Positions 24,130-37,070 are shown, counted from the first letter of the stretch. The stretch: DNA of 64,000 nucleotides from Lolium rigidum (GCF_022539505.1 NC_061514.1:37105769-37169768), one strand, 5' to 3'. The notes: generated by a model from the sequence alone, not told the origin. A program made the numbers and translations.

Positions 24130-24600
24130 TTGATATACTCGACGGCGCGTCCGACCACACCACCTTGCTGCACCGGGCAGCGCCCACACCAGTCCAGCGC
24201 ACAAGTCCTGTATTTCCCCATGATGGAAATCTACGGCGGCGACTGCGACAAGGAGACGGCCGCCGGCGCGGTCACCAGGTCCACAAGGAGTTTTCCTAGG
24301 CTCAGGCACGCTGGAGAGCCACTACCGCTCGCACAGGTTCTTGATTGTACGATGGATTGCATTGTGCTAGTATTGCATCATGTACTAGCTATCGATTAAT
24401 CACTACTAGTATTGCATCAGTAGTTCAGTACTAGCTATCTGCTAGTGTTGTACTAGTATGCACAGATTAGCAATATTTGATACATTATAAAATTTTCTTG
24501 CAATTGTTTGGGATATGCTGATTTCAGAGAGAGAGAATTTTTTCTATAGTCCATGACATAGATGATTGGCAAACTGGATGCAGTTAAATTTTAGGGCGGC
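24130..24600. other. GC-rich exon-like fragment then AT-rich DNA
   Basis: 24130-24340 is GC-rich and open in two plus-strand frames, ending at a possible splice donor (CGCACAG/GTTCTTG near 24340). No domain is recognised. It may be a captured gene fragment. After 24350 there are short repeats of CTAGTATTGCATCA and ACTAGCTATC. Confidence 0.3.
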
Positions 24601-25210
24601 TCGTAGTTTACATGATATTAATTAAATTTTCACTGTAACGTTACTTACCGGGATGATAGTGCAGTTTTTATCTCTGCGTAACTCATCCGGATGTTGTTTA
24701 ATTTTAGCACGGCGTAAGATACATGAGATGTTGGTTGTTTTTTCATTGCGATGTAACTCATCAGGATGTTAGAGCAATTTGTGTTGTAGCGTAGTTCATT
24801 GGGATGTCAGTTAAATTACCGTCATGTAACTCACTTAGGCATCGTCAACGTAACTGATTGGGGTGTTAGTTAAATTACCCGCGATAACTTACTTAGGATG
24901 GCAGTTCATTTTTATCATCAGCGTATCTCACTGGGATGTTTGTTAAATTACCCACGATGTAACTCATCTGGGATGGTACTTTATTTTTTTCACCATCGTA
25001 CCTCGATGGGATGTTAGCTATATTACTGCGATGTGACCCATCTGGGATGGTAGTTTATTTTTATCGCCAACGTAATTCGCCGAGATGTTAGTGAAATTAT
25101 AACGATGTAACTCACCTGGGATGGTAGATTATTTTAATTATCAACGTAACTCATTGGAATGTTAGTGAAATTACCATGATGTAACACAGCCGAAATGGTA
25201 GTTCGACTTT
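24600..25210. repeat. ~85-bp degenerate minisatellite, about seven units
   Basis: Each unit has two halves: GATGTAACTCATCTGGGATGGT followed by A/T-rich 'agtttatttttatc', then AACGTAACTCATTGGGATGT followed by 'tagttaaattacc'. Clear units lie near 24780, 24870, 24955, 25030 and 25110, with weaker ones to the left. The half-units are related to one another, so the ancestral unit was about 40 bp. There is no coding potential. Confidence 0.8.
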
Positions 25211-25739
25211 TCTCCAGGATGTACCATTCTGCTTTCTCTTTGCTGGGATCTGACACCATGATGTAACACGGCGGTACATGTTTCATGGTGACAGCCGGGC
25301 GAGGGGAGGAAGAGATGGAATTTATGTAGTTGTTGATCGGGGCTTTTGGTTTGTGTGCAGAGGGCGTAAGGCAATGCATTACGAGCCAATCGGCCAAGCG
25401 TGCCGTGATAGGGTCAGCGTGAGAAGCGGATTGACTTTTTCTAGAAGGAGCGGGCTGGAGTGGCTTTGACTGTCCGGGTGACCTTGCGTTAGGCTAATTC
25501 TAGGTCAACCTCGACGTAGCAGCTCCCAAATTATAATTGCGTTTCTCGAATAGCTAGAAATTGCAATGACATTTATCTAATTTACCCTACCACTAATGGT
25601 TTACATTGTTCCATCATTTCCTAGCTAGAGCCTCACATTGGATACATGCCTTGCGAATTATACCTGGCCATTAGCTATGTGACCTGGTCGTGCTCTCCTA
25701 TTTATGATAGTTTATAATGTTGTTATTCTTAAAGAGGAC

Positions 25740-26480
25740 TAAGCTCCCAGGTTGGGCGCGTCTCTATTGCGCTGCACGTTGGTTGTCGCCGGTCCCATTT
25801 CGTGCGTTTACGTGTGTCATCGTGTTCCACGGTTCCAGCGTCTGTGGGCGGATGCACGACGTGTAAGCCAAAAGAGGCTTCCCAGAGTCGGTTTCAGAAA
25901 GATTGACCGTGGCTTCCGTCTTTCTCCTCCTTCCCTGTTCTTTTTATTGCGGCAGCAGGATTTGCTGAGTGGGTGATCTGCTCTTCCTCTTCATCGCATG
26001 GGCTGCGGCGGTGCGTGCGGGTTTGGGTGGCGGCGCCATGGCTGCCCGTCTTCTGCGTGGCAGGTATTCCTTCTCGCTGGTATGTTTCTCCTCTTTCCTT
26101 CTTTTTCTCGTGCTGGCCAATTAGATTGGAGCGGTTGTGTGTACTGGATCTGTGATGCTCGTGTGTGCAGCCGTCTTTTGGGGATTGGGCTTGGCCTGCA
26201 TCTGGTCGGGGCTTGATTGCTGTGGATTCACCGGTTTGTCACAATGTTCTGCCGTTCTTTCCGGCACCGCTGCTTTCTTGCGCTCATTGTTTTCTAGGCG
26301 CCTATGGCATGCTTTCTCAGCGTGCTTTGTTGAGGGATTTAGAACGTGGGGAATGGGAGTTGAGGGGATACGGGGCTAGAAGTTCCTTGTTTGATTGGAG
26401 GATATGGGAATTTAGGTGGGAAGTGGATTGGGAGTTTATGGAGCAAACTCTTTCATCCCACGGAGGACCCTGGTAATTGA
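25740..26480 (+). other. Unrecognised gene-like region
   Basis: A GC-rich leader is followed by several overlapping open frames. The longest (26165-26476, 103 aa) ends in a Trp/Glu-rich tail ('WRIWEFRWEVDWEFMEQ'). A pyrimidine-rich stretch with GGCAG/GTATTCC near 26060 resembles a splice donor. I recognise no domain. It could be the 5' part of a retroposon or a decayed gene; function is not assignable. Confidence 0.25.
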
Positions 26481-27260
26481 TCGAGATGAGAAAAACGGCT
26501 ATGTTCTATCGCCCACCTCTGAACTGCAAAAACACATGAAACCTGTCAAGAGATAAACAGAAAATGGGCAGTCAATGAGCGACGATGACGAGCTCCATTC
26601 TTTTCTTCCTGTTGCAACCAGCGATTTTCTTTGCATTGTATTGTGCTACCAGCCCACAACAAGAACGAGTCATTTGACAGCTAGCTAGGAAGAAGGCTGC
26701 GTACATAGTAACTTTCCCGCCGGCCGGAGGCTAGCTTTGCACACACGTTCGGATCGTTGAGGCTGCTCCAATAGCAGCGTCCGGCCGGCTAGCTTTGCAC
26801 ACGTTCTGATTGCTCGGATTGAGATCAGCGTCAATGCATACGGCAACAAGGCCTCGGTTATTGTCGGCGAGCTCTACGTATATGAGCCGTGTTTCTTTTT
26901 TTGCTGCCAGTGTTACATCTGACGACACAACACATCCGGTGGAGGAACCCATAGAAACACGACGACCGGGCAGGTCGTGGGGGACTGACCATGGCCGCCG
27001 GCGATGCAGTGTAGTCGTGCACTCGGGTTGATGGAGATGTCGAAGGACACGCAAAAGTTATTGATGGAGGTGTCAACCATTGAAGATATCGTGGAAGACA
27101 CAATCCACAAACATAGAACAATTCCGTCTCATTGCGCCCTATTAATTCCCACCTCATACCAAATGTGGGACTGAGAGTAATAATCAACTTCCCAAGCCTA
27201 ATCCTCCATCTAACTCCCTGTTTCATACTCCCACTCCCATTCTCCACAGTTGCCAATCAT
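26480..27260. other. Intergenic DNA with a short tandem duplication
   Basis: GCTAGCTTTGCACAC(A)CGTTC appears near 26729 and 26790 with 'CCGGCCGG' beside it, a ~60-bp two-copy duplication. A 48-codon frame (27029-27175, plus) and a 107-codon minus frame (27054-26731) are open but match nothing I know. Confidence 0.35.
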
Positions 27261-30200
27261 GCGGTCTAGGGATTTAGGTAGGTGGGTTTGGGATTTGACT
27301 GACTGCAGACAAGATGAACGATGCTTTTGTTTGGGTGTTTTGTTTTGTGTCCATGCGTGCATGACTGCTTGTGATTGCGGCGGTGGCTCGTGTTTGTATA
27401 TCTTTTTCGCCTGATGCAGGCGTATCTTTTTTGTTTAGTTGTTTTCGAGTTGGATGGGATTAGTTTCATGTTCTTTCAGAAAAAAATTGTGTGTACCTTG
27501 CTTGAAGTTTAGGGATTTAGGGATTTCTGTAGCAACAATGACTTATAGCATTCTTTTTTGTTGTCTCAGGGATTTGTTCGTAGCTATTCTGAGGTAGGTG
27601 TTGCTTACTCTCTCTGTCCAGAGATGTTCTACATGGGAGCCATGTTGTGAAAGTTTGAATCTTTGGCTGTAGTATGTGTGAAAGAATGTTGGTTGACTAC
27701 ACAACTAATGTACTGAATGAATCTCCTGCACAGTCCTTTGATATTGCAGTTACCTACATTTTTATGTTATATTAGAGCTAAGCTCTTACTGGCCTTATTT
27801 TTGAATGGTTAACAATATGTGTTTGTATCATGGTGTATGGTGTTTTTTAGCTTGATGCTTTCGAAGTAAGATCATGTCGTATTACATGTACAGTTGATGT
27901 TTCTATACAGGCTATATATGTGCTTGTTGTTGTGTATAATGTTTAGATTGAGGTTCTTGCGTCTAGGGCAAGTCAGAAGAAATCTTCTTTTAATTCTCAC
28001 CTGAATTCATGGTAGAGGTTTATCTTTATGTATGTGAGGGCTCTGACTAGACAATAGATTTTGTATCATATCTGTTATCCGTGTATGGCGCAATCCAAAT
28101 GATGTATTCCTAATCTAAAATGCAAACTTCCTAATGAGATTGTGGGTTTGCTTTCCCTAGCTTGATATCTGTTGGGCCATGTCTTAGTTTTTGGTTATGC
28201 TATGTTTGTCCTTTACTTTCTTGAATTATCGAAAATGAGAATGCCCTGCTATTTTAGGTTTGGATTGATTGACCACTTTTTCATGCTTAATTGGCATTAT
28301 GGTTGAAGTGCCATGTGAACAAGGGCCTTCCATACACAGGGGATGATTATGTGTGTCTTAGTTCGCAAGTGCAAACTTGATGCATCAGCTGTTAAACCTT
28401 TGTGGAAAAAATAATGCTACACACGATCTCAATGATGTGATAACCATTTCTTCTATTCAGAATGCCTCTTGGTGCTGTGTTTTTCCACTTCAGACTGTGT
28501 GACCTGATATACATTTTTTCCTTCCGTACGCACAAATGATTTATTTTCTTGAGCTACAATTTAGATGGCCAGTGCTTAATCCATGTTGAGGTAAGAAATT
28601 GTCTCATGCGGTTCTGCTTCTTCCTTTTTGTATCAAGCAAATTTCATGATTATTTGCAGCTATATGCAATCTCATGGTTTCTTTTTCTCATCTTAGTGTA
28701 GTGTGGGCTGGTAAAACTTGCAGTCCGTATTGCTCATTAGTTAATTTATAATGTTGCAGATTAATTCAAGCCATGTAATGGTTACACTTTTCTCTCTCTT
28801 TTGTACAGCTGAATGAACAATACTGAACCAGTTCATGGCCAAACAAAACTATATAAATAGTTGATTACTATAGCATATGGTGATGTGGGAAGTACATTGT
28901 AAGAGTATTTCTTCTAATTTGTTTACTGACCTTGGATGTAACATGCTTAGCATTGAGGCAAGGAAGTTCAGGATAGGGAATCCACCTGCTAAGATCCAGT
29001 TCATATAGGCTGTTAATAGTCTAGAAATATCGAAAATTCTCGCTTTGTTCCTATTTTATCGAAAATTATCCAAGTTCTGGTGTATATTTTTCTCTTACAA
29101 GTTTGCACCTCTCAATGCTCTAATTGTATGAAAATTTTAGTATTTTATATACATATGTCAGATCAAATCCTTATTTTGTTTGAAGTCATGATATCATTTG
29201 TATTTATAAACCTCATCCTAAATATGAACAATTTGGCTTAGAAACTCATTCTCATCTATCATATTGTTATTCTTCTTTTAGCGCCATGTTTATCTACCAA
29301 GTTAAGACCCCTTAGTCACATTATTATTTTATTAGATTTTAAGGAGAGCAGAATCACCCCTTTCTAGATGAGTTATTTTCTCCTTGCGCCATTATTGTTT
29401 TATTAGATTTTAAGGAGAGGAGAATCAAAACATTTAGTCACATCTCATGTTCTCCTTGCGCCAGGAATTGTTGAACTATAATATAAGTACAGTGGTTTCA
29501 CGAGTTCGTATGACGCAGGCACGTTCGGTTGACTCAGTATACTTACAATCAATCTGTCATGATGATCTTAACCATCTTACTTTCTCTCTGTCTTAAGATA
29601 TCATTGTTTCTTAGTGAGTGAGATTCCGGATAATGAATTAGGGGAACTTGCCACTGTCGTCTTCACAACATGGGTTTCCTTAACCGTTTAATTGTTCTTT
29701 CCTAAATTACTGTTAGTGATGGCAGGCCATGGCACATTGTGTTGACATAGAAAGGATAGTGGTTGGCGAAGTTTGGGTCCTTAGTTTTGTTATTAAATAA
29801 AGCTCAATGTTTCAGCTTTGTGCTCTTGAATTATCAAATATAGTACAAGAAAGTTGTGTTGGTCAGTTGTTTGATAACAAAAATTATAATTTATCATAAA
29901 AGTTCTCTCATCCAAATAGTTCATGTTCTACATATTATTTGTCTGACTGTATTGGACAAACTTTTGAAACTTTTCATAGTACTAAATGTTTTGATGAAAG
30001 CATATATTCATCTAGGGGTTATTGAGTAACCTGTAATGTGTTTTCTTGGATTTTGTATTTAGATGTTTGCGTTCGGGTGTACACAAGGCTAGAGAAGGTT
30101 CTTTTAGTGACAGTGTGGTTATTTAAGACTGATCTAAAAAAAACACCGTCTTATTTTCATCATTTGAGATTTTTTAGGACTTCATGTTTTTTTTAACATT

Positions 30201-31800
30201 CGTGGTGCTGACTCCTATAATTTTCTTTTATAACATACTCTGTATGTATTTTTTCCATGTTTTTTTACTTTTATAGGATTTCTATGTTATTCAATATTTG
30301 GGAAACAATATAGTTCTTGAAGTTACATGCAAGATCATTTTCCCCATCTTACCCGTTCTTCCATGTTTTTGGACATATACTGCATCTCTATTATTCATGT
30401 GTTTATCATATTCAATATTTGATCATCCATCTGTAATGGGATCCCAAAAAATATGCAGAAGTTCTTGGTACCACACTATTTGTGAGACGATGTCTCTTAA
30501 TTAACGGCACTTCTGAATGTTTTGAAGGTTTGTTTAACCTACCTATCAAGAATTTGTCCTCTTTTTCCACACTTATTAACAACGATCAATGTGCAAAATG
30601 GTATGTGTCATTGTTCCTTCTAGTGGCCATTTATATTCCTGCATAGAATACAATCATATTTTGCGTATTAGTGACCATGCGGAAGTTCTGGTTGTTTGTT
30701 ATTTAACCTTTACATTGTAGGTTCACTTTTCACCTATCCTTTTCTAGACCTTTTCTTCTGGACGTCTGTCTACCTGTTTGTTGCACAGCTATGGATCATG
30801 TCATTTTGATTCATCTATGCTCATTTGGATATTAGCTTCCTTCCATTATTAGGTTATGTTTCCTTTCCTATCCAAGCACACGAGAGGACACATTCTCTTT
30901 GCGGACAATAGCAGCTGATGGGGCCCTTCCTAATTAAGCCAAGGACTTAATTTTGCAGCATCAACAACTAGGTGGAGTTCAGGTTGATATGGTTCAGTTA
31001 CACTCTTGCTATGGATCTGATTAAAAGCTCAGCCTGGCCATTTGTGCATAATGTATGTTTTGCTTCTCTCCTCCTGTACCATAGAAATTTACCTATCTCT
31101 TAATCTAATACATGTAACCGAGATGGAGAAGATGATGTGATTATAGACAAGCTCTTTAAAATTTGCAATATACTTCCTGGAATTCAGTTATATCGGTTCA
31201 ATATTACAGTACATCACTGATGCATATGATATCCTCCTCTATACAACATGTCACTTGAAGGGCTCGGGTCTTGATGTTGTGTTCAGTCACACCGTTATTC
31301 AGTTTGAGAACAAGATATACATTTTGTTGGTGCTTAGCTAATTATTTTTCCAAGGAACTTCATGTATACATGTTTCCACGGATGGCCCATTGTTAGTTTT
31401 TTCTGTCAGTGATTCTTACATATACCTTTTTGTTCTTCAAGTTATTTTTTTATCAGTTCACTGATGTACACACATTCACTATTTAGTTTGCTTTATTATT
31501 CTTCTGGCGGGTGCAATACTTTGCCGATGTGAGTGTTATTATTTCCATGTTTATAGACCAATTAGTGAGGTTGTGTGTACAAAATTGTAAAATTAAACGA
31601 TAATAGCAAAGATCGGCGTGGCAAGATGCTTTAGGTCCTTCTAGTTCACATGATATATGTTATCTTGTTCATCACCGAGAATGACACTGAATTAAATGGA
31701 ATCTGGACATAGTCTGCTACCTTAAATCAATAATTCCTTGATGTACAAATGGAAAGTAGAGGAATTAATGACGCAAAAGCAGGGACATATTTTAAACTAT
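27260..31800. other. Long AT-rich stretch without a recognisable gene
   Basis: About 4.5 kb in which all frames are closed by frequent stops; the longest frame is about 68 codons. Composition is T-rich on the plus strand, like plant introns or untranslated DNA. The only structured item seen is the duplication at 29285-29465. No transposon ends were recognised. Confidence 0.5.
29285..29465. repeat. ~71-bp tandem duplication
   Basis: ATTAGATTTTAAGGAGAG, flanked by CATTATT on the left and TTCTCCTTGCGCCA on the right, occurs at about 29331 and 29402. It is two copies with an insertion in the second, non-coding. Confidence 0.75.
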
Positions 31801-31891
31801 TGGTAAGCAAAGAAGGTTCCCGGCCTGATATTACACATAAAAAAACATGGATACATATGCATATAGGTTGAACAGAAGTGGGTCAATCTGG

Positions 31892-34556
31892 TTACTGCAG
31901 AAACTCAATTTTCTTGTACCTTACGAACAGATTTCCTTTTGGCTCTGCTAAGAACTTTGACCAATCTGTCTCGGGGAAGGGAGAGATCAATTCGAACTCA
32001 AAGTTCCTCAACAAATGGCTCCATATCACTTTAATCTGTAGGTAAGCAAAGGCCTCACCGGTGCAAACATGCCGACCACCACTAAATGAAGTATAAGAGA
32101 ACTTGCCACCTACTTTGTCTTCTTGTCTTTCTGGCCCAAACCGGTCTGGGTCATACACCTGAGGATCCTTATAGATATGAGGAATATTATTGCTCACAAC
32201 GGTCGGAGTTGCTACGATCTGTCCTTGCGGTATTTCATACTTTTTGCCTTCTTTCGTCTGCACCGTGAACTTCTTATGTGCCTTGCGGACAAGAACTCCC
32301 ATCGGAGGGTGCATCCTTAGTACCTCTTTGATGCAGTTATGAAGTGTTTCCATTTCCATGAAGGCATTGTTGTCTAGCCCATCCTTGTATTTCTTTGCGA
32401 TTTGTATTTGCTCCTCAACGGCGGCCTTTAAGAACGTTGGATGGCTGAGTAGACGAGCTCCAGTCCAAGTACTAGTGATGGAGCTGCTATGTTTTCCAAC
32501 AAATAGCATAGCCATGGCCATTCCCGCTACCTCTTCCACTGTTGTAGAGCTGCCATCTTTATACTTGGAGTCAATCAGTTTCTGAAGTGTGTCCTCCTCA
32601 ACTCTGCCTGATATCTTACGGGACTCAATCACCTCAGATAGTATCTGTGTTAGCCTGATGCGTGCTCTGTCACGGCGGCGGTTTGATGGAATTGGGAGCT
32701 GCGGAAATAATAAACTAGTAATGTTCATACCACTTCCGAGTTCATGGAACAATGTCTGGACCTCACCAAACATATTTTCCCGAACTTCCTTTCCCAGTAA
32801 ACACCGGCTTGCGATCAACATGAGTAACTGCTCGAACTCGCATTTTAGATCAACTATGCCCTCCTTTCCCCATTTATCAAAGTAACTCTGCGTACACGAA
32901 AACACGATATCACCGTTAGTATTGACCATGTTTTATCTGACCATCGATCACATTTCTAAGGATTGTTTTAAAGGGAACGATGATGCTACCTAGATTTTAC
33001 CAAAGTTGTAATTGTTTGGTTTAGTTTAACTATCATTTAAGTTATATTCCATTTTCTATACTACATCACTCTTCGATATGTGATAAATAATTTATTCTCA
33101 AAATAGAAGATGAGCATAGAATAATCTTTTTCACCATTAGCTCAAAAACTCAATAGTTGCTTATTGATTTTCTTATGAAGGCTGATCTTACCCTGTTCAT
33201 GTGCCTACTTCGGTGACATATGACGCGCTATTTGACCAACAGGATATACAATAGTTATTCTACACACCCATTATTTTCCACCCCCACATGATTTTTTTGT
33301 CGCCTTAACTCACAAGTAGAGAAAAATGTAAGAAAATATGGACATGCGATATTTTTACATGACGAAAATAATTATTTTAAAGTACACATTTTTCTTATTT
33401 TTTACACTATTACAATTTATATATTGCATTTATTATTCTTTTTCTTTGAATACCAAATATAAATTCTAAATGTAACAACTTAAAGTCAATCTAGGGGTAT
33501 AATAAGTTTTTATGCACCCTTAGTACTGAAAAACATGTACTCCCTCTATTCCATATTAATCATTGCAGATTTGGATGTATCTATAAATAAAATGTATCTA
33601 GACACATATAAATCAGAGAGAACTAATATGTAACAAAGGGAGTATATCATTTTATATACTCTAGGAAATATGTACTCCCACATTCATGATACCTCATAAA
33701 GGAGTGTATAATACCTATTTATAATTCGCGCTATATCTTCTTAATTATATTATAGGATACCTCAATTTAGGTACAACTAGAAAATATCTTCCGAGCCCAT
33801 AGTTATTTTACTATATGATTTCTACCTTTAGAAAAGCAGTATATCTGCAAATAATATAAACTAAATAGAGTGAAATGAACTTTTTCATAGAACTCAGTTT
33901 GGGATTAACTATGTTGAAGAGCCAAGTTCATTGGTAATAAAATCGGAAGTAACTTTTTTATGACGAAATCCTAGGCTCTTATTATTAACTCGCAATAGCT
34001 AATAGCTTAGAAGTAGTTCTTCCCAATCAGATTCATACTAACAATCTAGAACAGCAGCGCAAATTTTGAGTGTATTGCTACGCACCTCCACTTCATCTAA
34101 CATGGGAGAAACGTGGCTCCTCATTCTGGACATTTTCAGTGCTTCACTGTTGAAGCGCCTTTGTTCATTTTGAGTAGCGATGTCTCGGCCAAGACCAACT
34201 GCATTACCAAACATGTGCACCGCGAACACAAACATTTTCCCATGGCTAATCTCTGACTCCAAACCTTGAAAGAAATGAGCTGTGACCTCTGGCCCGATCA
34301 GGAAAGTAACATTTGGTCCAAATAATCCTGCCATAAATACACTGCCATGCTTGACATATAGATCATTGACCACATCATGTAGACCTTTCTTCAAAAGGTT
34401 TGGTAACAGTGCCAGGAAAGCAATTCCATTTACTAGAGGCGGAAGTTGACTTGGATTCCCTCGATGAATCACTGATCTCTTGGTAGATAATACAATAATG
34501 ATGAAAAGAAGAGCCATGGCGCCGCACCACAAAGTGTTACTACTTGGAAAGTCCAT
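31892..34556 (-). CDS. CYP51H: CYP51H-type cytochrome P450, gene B
   Basis: Minus strand. Exon 1 is 34556-34086 and exon 2 is 32887-31892, giving 488 aa. The intron (34085-32888, 1198 bp) starts GTGCGT, ends CGCAG and lies at the same codon and phase as in gene A, so the two are paralogues. There is a membrane anchor (about residues 10-24), helix I motif VGKHSS (287-292), ExxR (E345, R348), 'YDPDRF' (402-407) and heme loop FSGGRHVCTG with Cys432. All catalytic essentials are present. Compared with gene A, helix I begins Val instead of Ala, the SRS1-like part reads 'FVFAVHMFG' (His instead of Pro at 114), and the heme loop has Ser for the first Gly. These changes are near the active site and suggest a different substrate or product. 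A Stowaway MITE sits in the intron and a retroposon 44 bp before the ATG. Confidence 0.9.
33540..33642. mobile_element. Stowaway (Tc1/mariner) MITE in the CYP51H-B intron
   Basis: CTCCCTCTATTCC at the left and AACAAAGGGAG at the right are the conserved Stowaway ends, flanked by TA on both sides (33538-33539, 33643-33644). The 103-bp hairpin-forming body contains GGATGTATCTATAAATAAAATG. It lies within the 1198-bp intron and should not affect the protein. Confidence 0.85.
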
Positions 34557-34596
34557 GGTTTTGTAGCTCGTATCCCTTGATTATTTGTCCTGCAAG

Positions 34597-35873
34597 AATA
34601 TCAATAAGATTTCCTTTAAACAGGCTTTCCCCTTGCTTTAAAAATTAGGCCAACCTGCCGAATTGATACAAAGTGATGAGGAATTTCTCTTACAAGCAGA
34701 TCAGAGATTAAAAAGAAAATTAAAAGCATCAATCTTGCCATCGAAGACGCCGTGAAACTAATGAGACCTGGGGTCCATGACAACACCACCAGAGAGGTAA
34801 CGTCACTATAGGCGGCGCCGTTGCCAAGACCAGATGGGTCTAGGGTTTTCACCCAGAGACCTAACGTGGAGAGGGCAACCAGAACCACGCCCTCGAGAGG
34901 GTAACAACACAAGCAGACGTTGCCGTCCATTGGAGCCAAATCGCTGGGATTTCGCCTAGACAACCCTTGTCGCACATGTTCCTGCAGACTACAAGACATC
35001 CACGAGCCGACCTTCTACCCCGCAATCTAGGTACTAACCACGCAAAGGCGCCGCCAACACCAGGAGTTCCTGGCGCCCGCTCCTCACCACCCTCGTGGCC
35101 CCAAGAGACGGCCATCACCACCACCACGTCACCCGCCGCTGAGTTGCCCATGCAATCCAATATCTGTGGCCGCCGCCCCGGCATCCGCGAAATCACGCCC
35201 GTATTGTGAGGTTCATTGTGTGACCTGCTAGTCGGAGTAGCTAGGTAGGAAGGTTGACACTGGAGGACAGAATCGAGGCAACCACGTGGAGGACGTCCTC
35301 CACCACTACCAGCGGGTGCCGACCGGATATGGCAATAGGGACACACCATGCCCAGCAAGCCCGGCCAGACCCAGCTTGCGCCCAAAAGTCTCCATCGCTA
35401 CGCTGCTGCACGTAGGTCACGCGGCCGCTACCACATCCTGTTCTATCCTTCCCCACCACGTCCACTCCATGGGTAGCACCAGTGAGAACAACCCGTCTCG
35501 CCCGGACCCAGATGGAGTCCGCAGTGCCCAGATCTGGGCTATGGAACCTGGCCACTAATAACGGGCCGCCCCGCCCCTCCGGCGCCGCCATGATGCGGCC
35601 AGACTGCACCAAACTAAGCCCGCCCGGCCTCTCCGCAGCTAGCCGCCGAGCAACTCCGCCGCCGTGGTTGAGATGCCATCGTGCACCGCCGCCTGCCTGC
35701 CTAGCTCGCTTGGGGAGACCTCCGCCAGGTAGAGGAGAGGCTGCCGACGGTGGCGACGGGGGAGGGAAGGAGGAGGGTTGGGTCGGCTAGGGTTGGAAAC
35801 GCTCCTGGAGTCGCCCTGGAAGGGAGCAACCCGAGGAGAAAAACGATTCTCTTTCTCCAACATCAATAAGATT
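34597..35873 (-). mobile_element. Retroposon-like insertion at the CYP51H-B start, with ~15-bp target duplication
   Basis: AATATCAATAAGATT (34597-34611) and AACATCAATAAGATT (35859-35873) flank a 1247-bp insert; they differ at one base. Duplications of this length are typical of target-primed (LINE-like) insertion. On the minus strand the insert begins with a GC-rich leader ('aaccctagccgacccaaccc') and has Gly/Arg/Ala/Pro-rich open frames without a domain. It ends in an AT-richer part without an evident poly(A). It separates the P450 ATG (34556) from its original upstream DNA, which resumes at about 35874. Confidence 0.7.
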
Positions 35874-36581
35874 GAGGAGATAGTAGATGCTACCTGCATG
35901 CTATCTTTCGGTACATTCCTGTTTCTCGCTGCCATTCTTTTCTAAGTGCTATAGTGTCAAACCAGAACTTCTAATCAATGAAAATATTGACATATATCAA
36001 AGAAACATACATCTAGGCCGAAAAATGGTTAGATAATGGCACAAGTCACAGAATGTGAAGGAATTTCAGCTTAAATAGCGCGCGTTCTCTCTCTCTCTAG
36101 AACTAATGAATCGAGCTAGGACTAATGAATCCGCTAAATCCGCTACACAAACTTTAAAAGGAAGTATCTAGCATGAATACCTCAATACGATGTGTGTCTG
36201 TTTCCCGTAGTGAAATAGGAAGCCGACTGCGAGAACAAACAGAAGACGACAGGCGAGTGTGTATACCAACTGCAAGCTAGCTGGTTTCTCGCAACAAATA
36301 CAATTCAAGAAGTATCATGGACCAGAACCCCGCTGGTAGAAAGCGTAGGACGACAGGGAAGGGCATTATATAGAGTGGGTGTAAGGGCAGTTTGGGAAGT
36401 ACTTCAGGATTCCAAGTTTCCAACCACTGTTTGAGTAGAAAATAAGAAAGTGATAGGTATTTTCCCAAAAACAAAGCGCAGGGTGCCATGCGAGGGAATA
36501 ATCTGCACATGACAGATGTAATGCGAGGGAATAACCAAGAGGCGTAGCATGGGACGAACGCAGTCAACCCGGACAATCTGC
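35874..36581. other. Displaced upstream region of CYP51H gene B
   Basis: If the retroposon call is right, this is the original promoter-side DNA of gene B, now about 1.3 kb from its ATG. It contains a CTCTCTCTCTCTAG pyrimidine run (about 36088) and a local repeat of ACTAATGAATC. A long minus-strand frame (36819-36277) starts inside the adjacent Harbinger element and has no recognised domain. Confidence 0.4.
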
Positions 36582-36972
36582 TAAGAGCATCTCCAGCCGC
36601 GTTCCCTAAAACGTCTCCCAAATCGTTCTCAAAGCGATTTGGACGCGTCGGACGAAAAAACATTCCCAGCCGCGTGCTCCAAAGCCTTTTTTTGTCCGGC
36701 GTGCCTGATACGGTGTCAGGCGCCCCGAGTCCATCCCCGCTACATAGGGGACGCTCCGGGGACGTCGGATACAACGAAAAGCAAGGCGAGACGTGGCGGG
36801 CCCGGCGTGTCAGCGGCACATTGAAGTTAACCTAGCCGTCGCCTACCTCGCGATGGAAATTGGCTCACAGCGACGGTGCAGTTCCCGCAGAGGCACAGCG
36901 AAGCGTCTCGTCGCGCCTAGCTCTGCGTGCCGGCGTTAATGAGCGCAACCACTCCCCCGCCTTCCTCCGTCC

Positions 36973-36979
36973 TATAAAA
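36973..36979 (+). promoter_or_regulatory. TATA box of the B3 pseudogene
   Basis: TATAAAA lies 98 bp upstream of the ATG at 37071. It is followed by a pyrimidine/adenine-rich leader (CTCATCGTACATCCCACACAC) typical of plant transcription starts. The element therefore carries a promoter together with the reading frame. Confidence 0.55.
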
Positions 36980-37070
36980 AGGGCCGCTCTCTCATCGTAC
37001 ATCCCACACACAAACCTTAGCGCCTATCTCCCCAACCCTAGCCGCCGCCATCTCATCAAGAGTCGACGCC

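Noticed and set aside
36277..36819. 180-aa minus-strand frame
   Set aside because: It crosses the terminus of the Harbinger element at 36585, so most of it is transposon and flank read together by chance.
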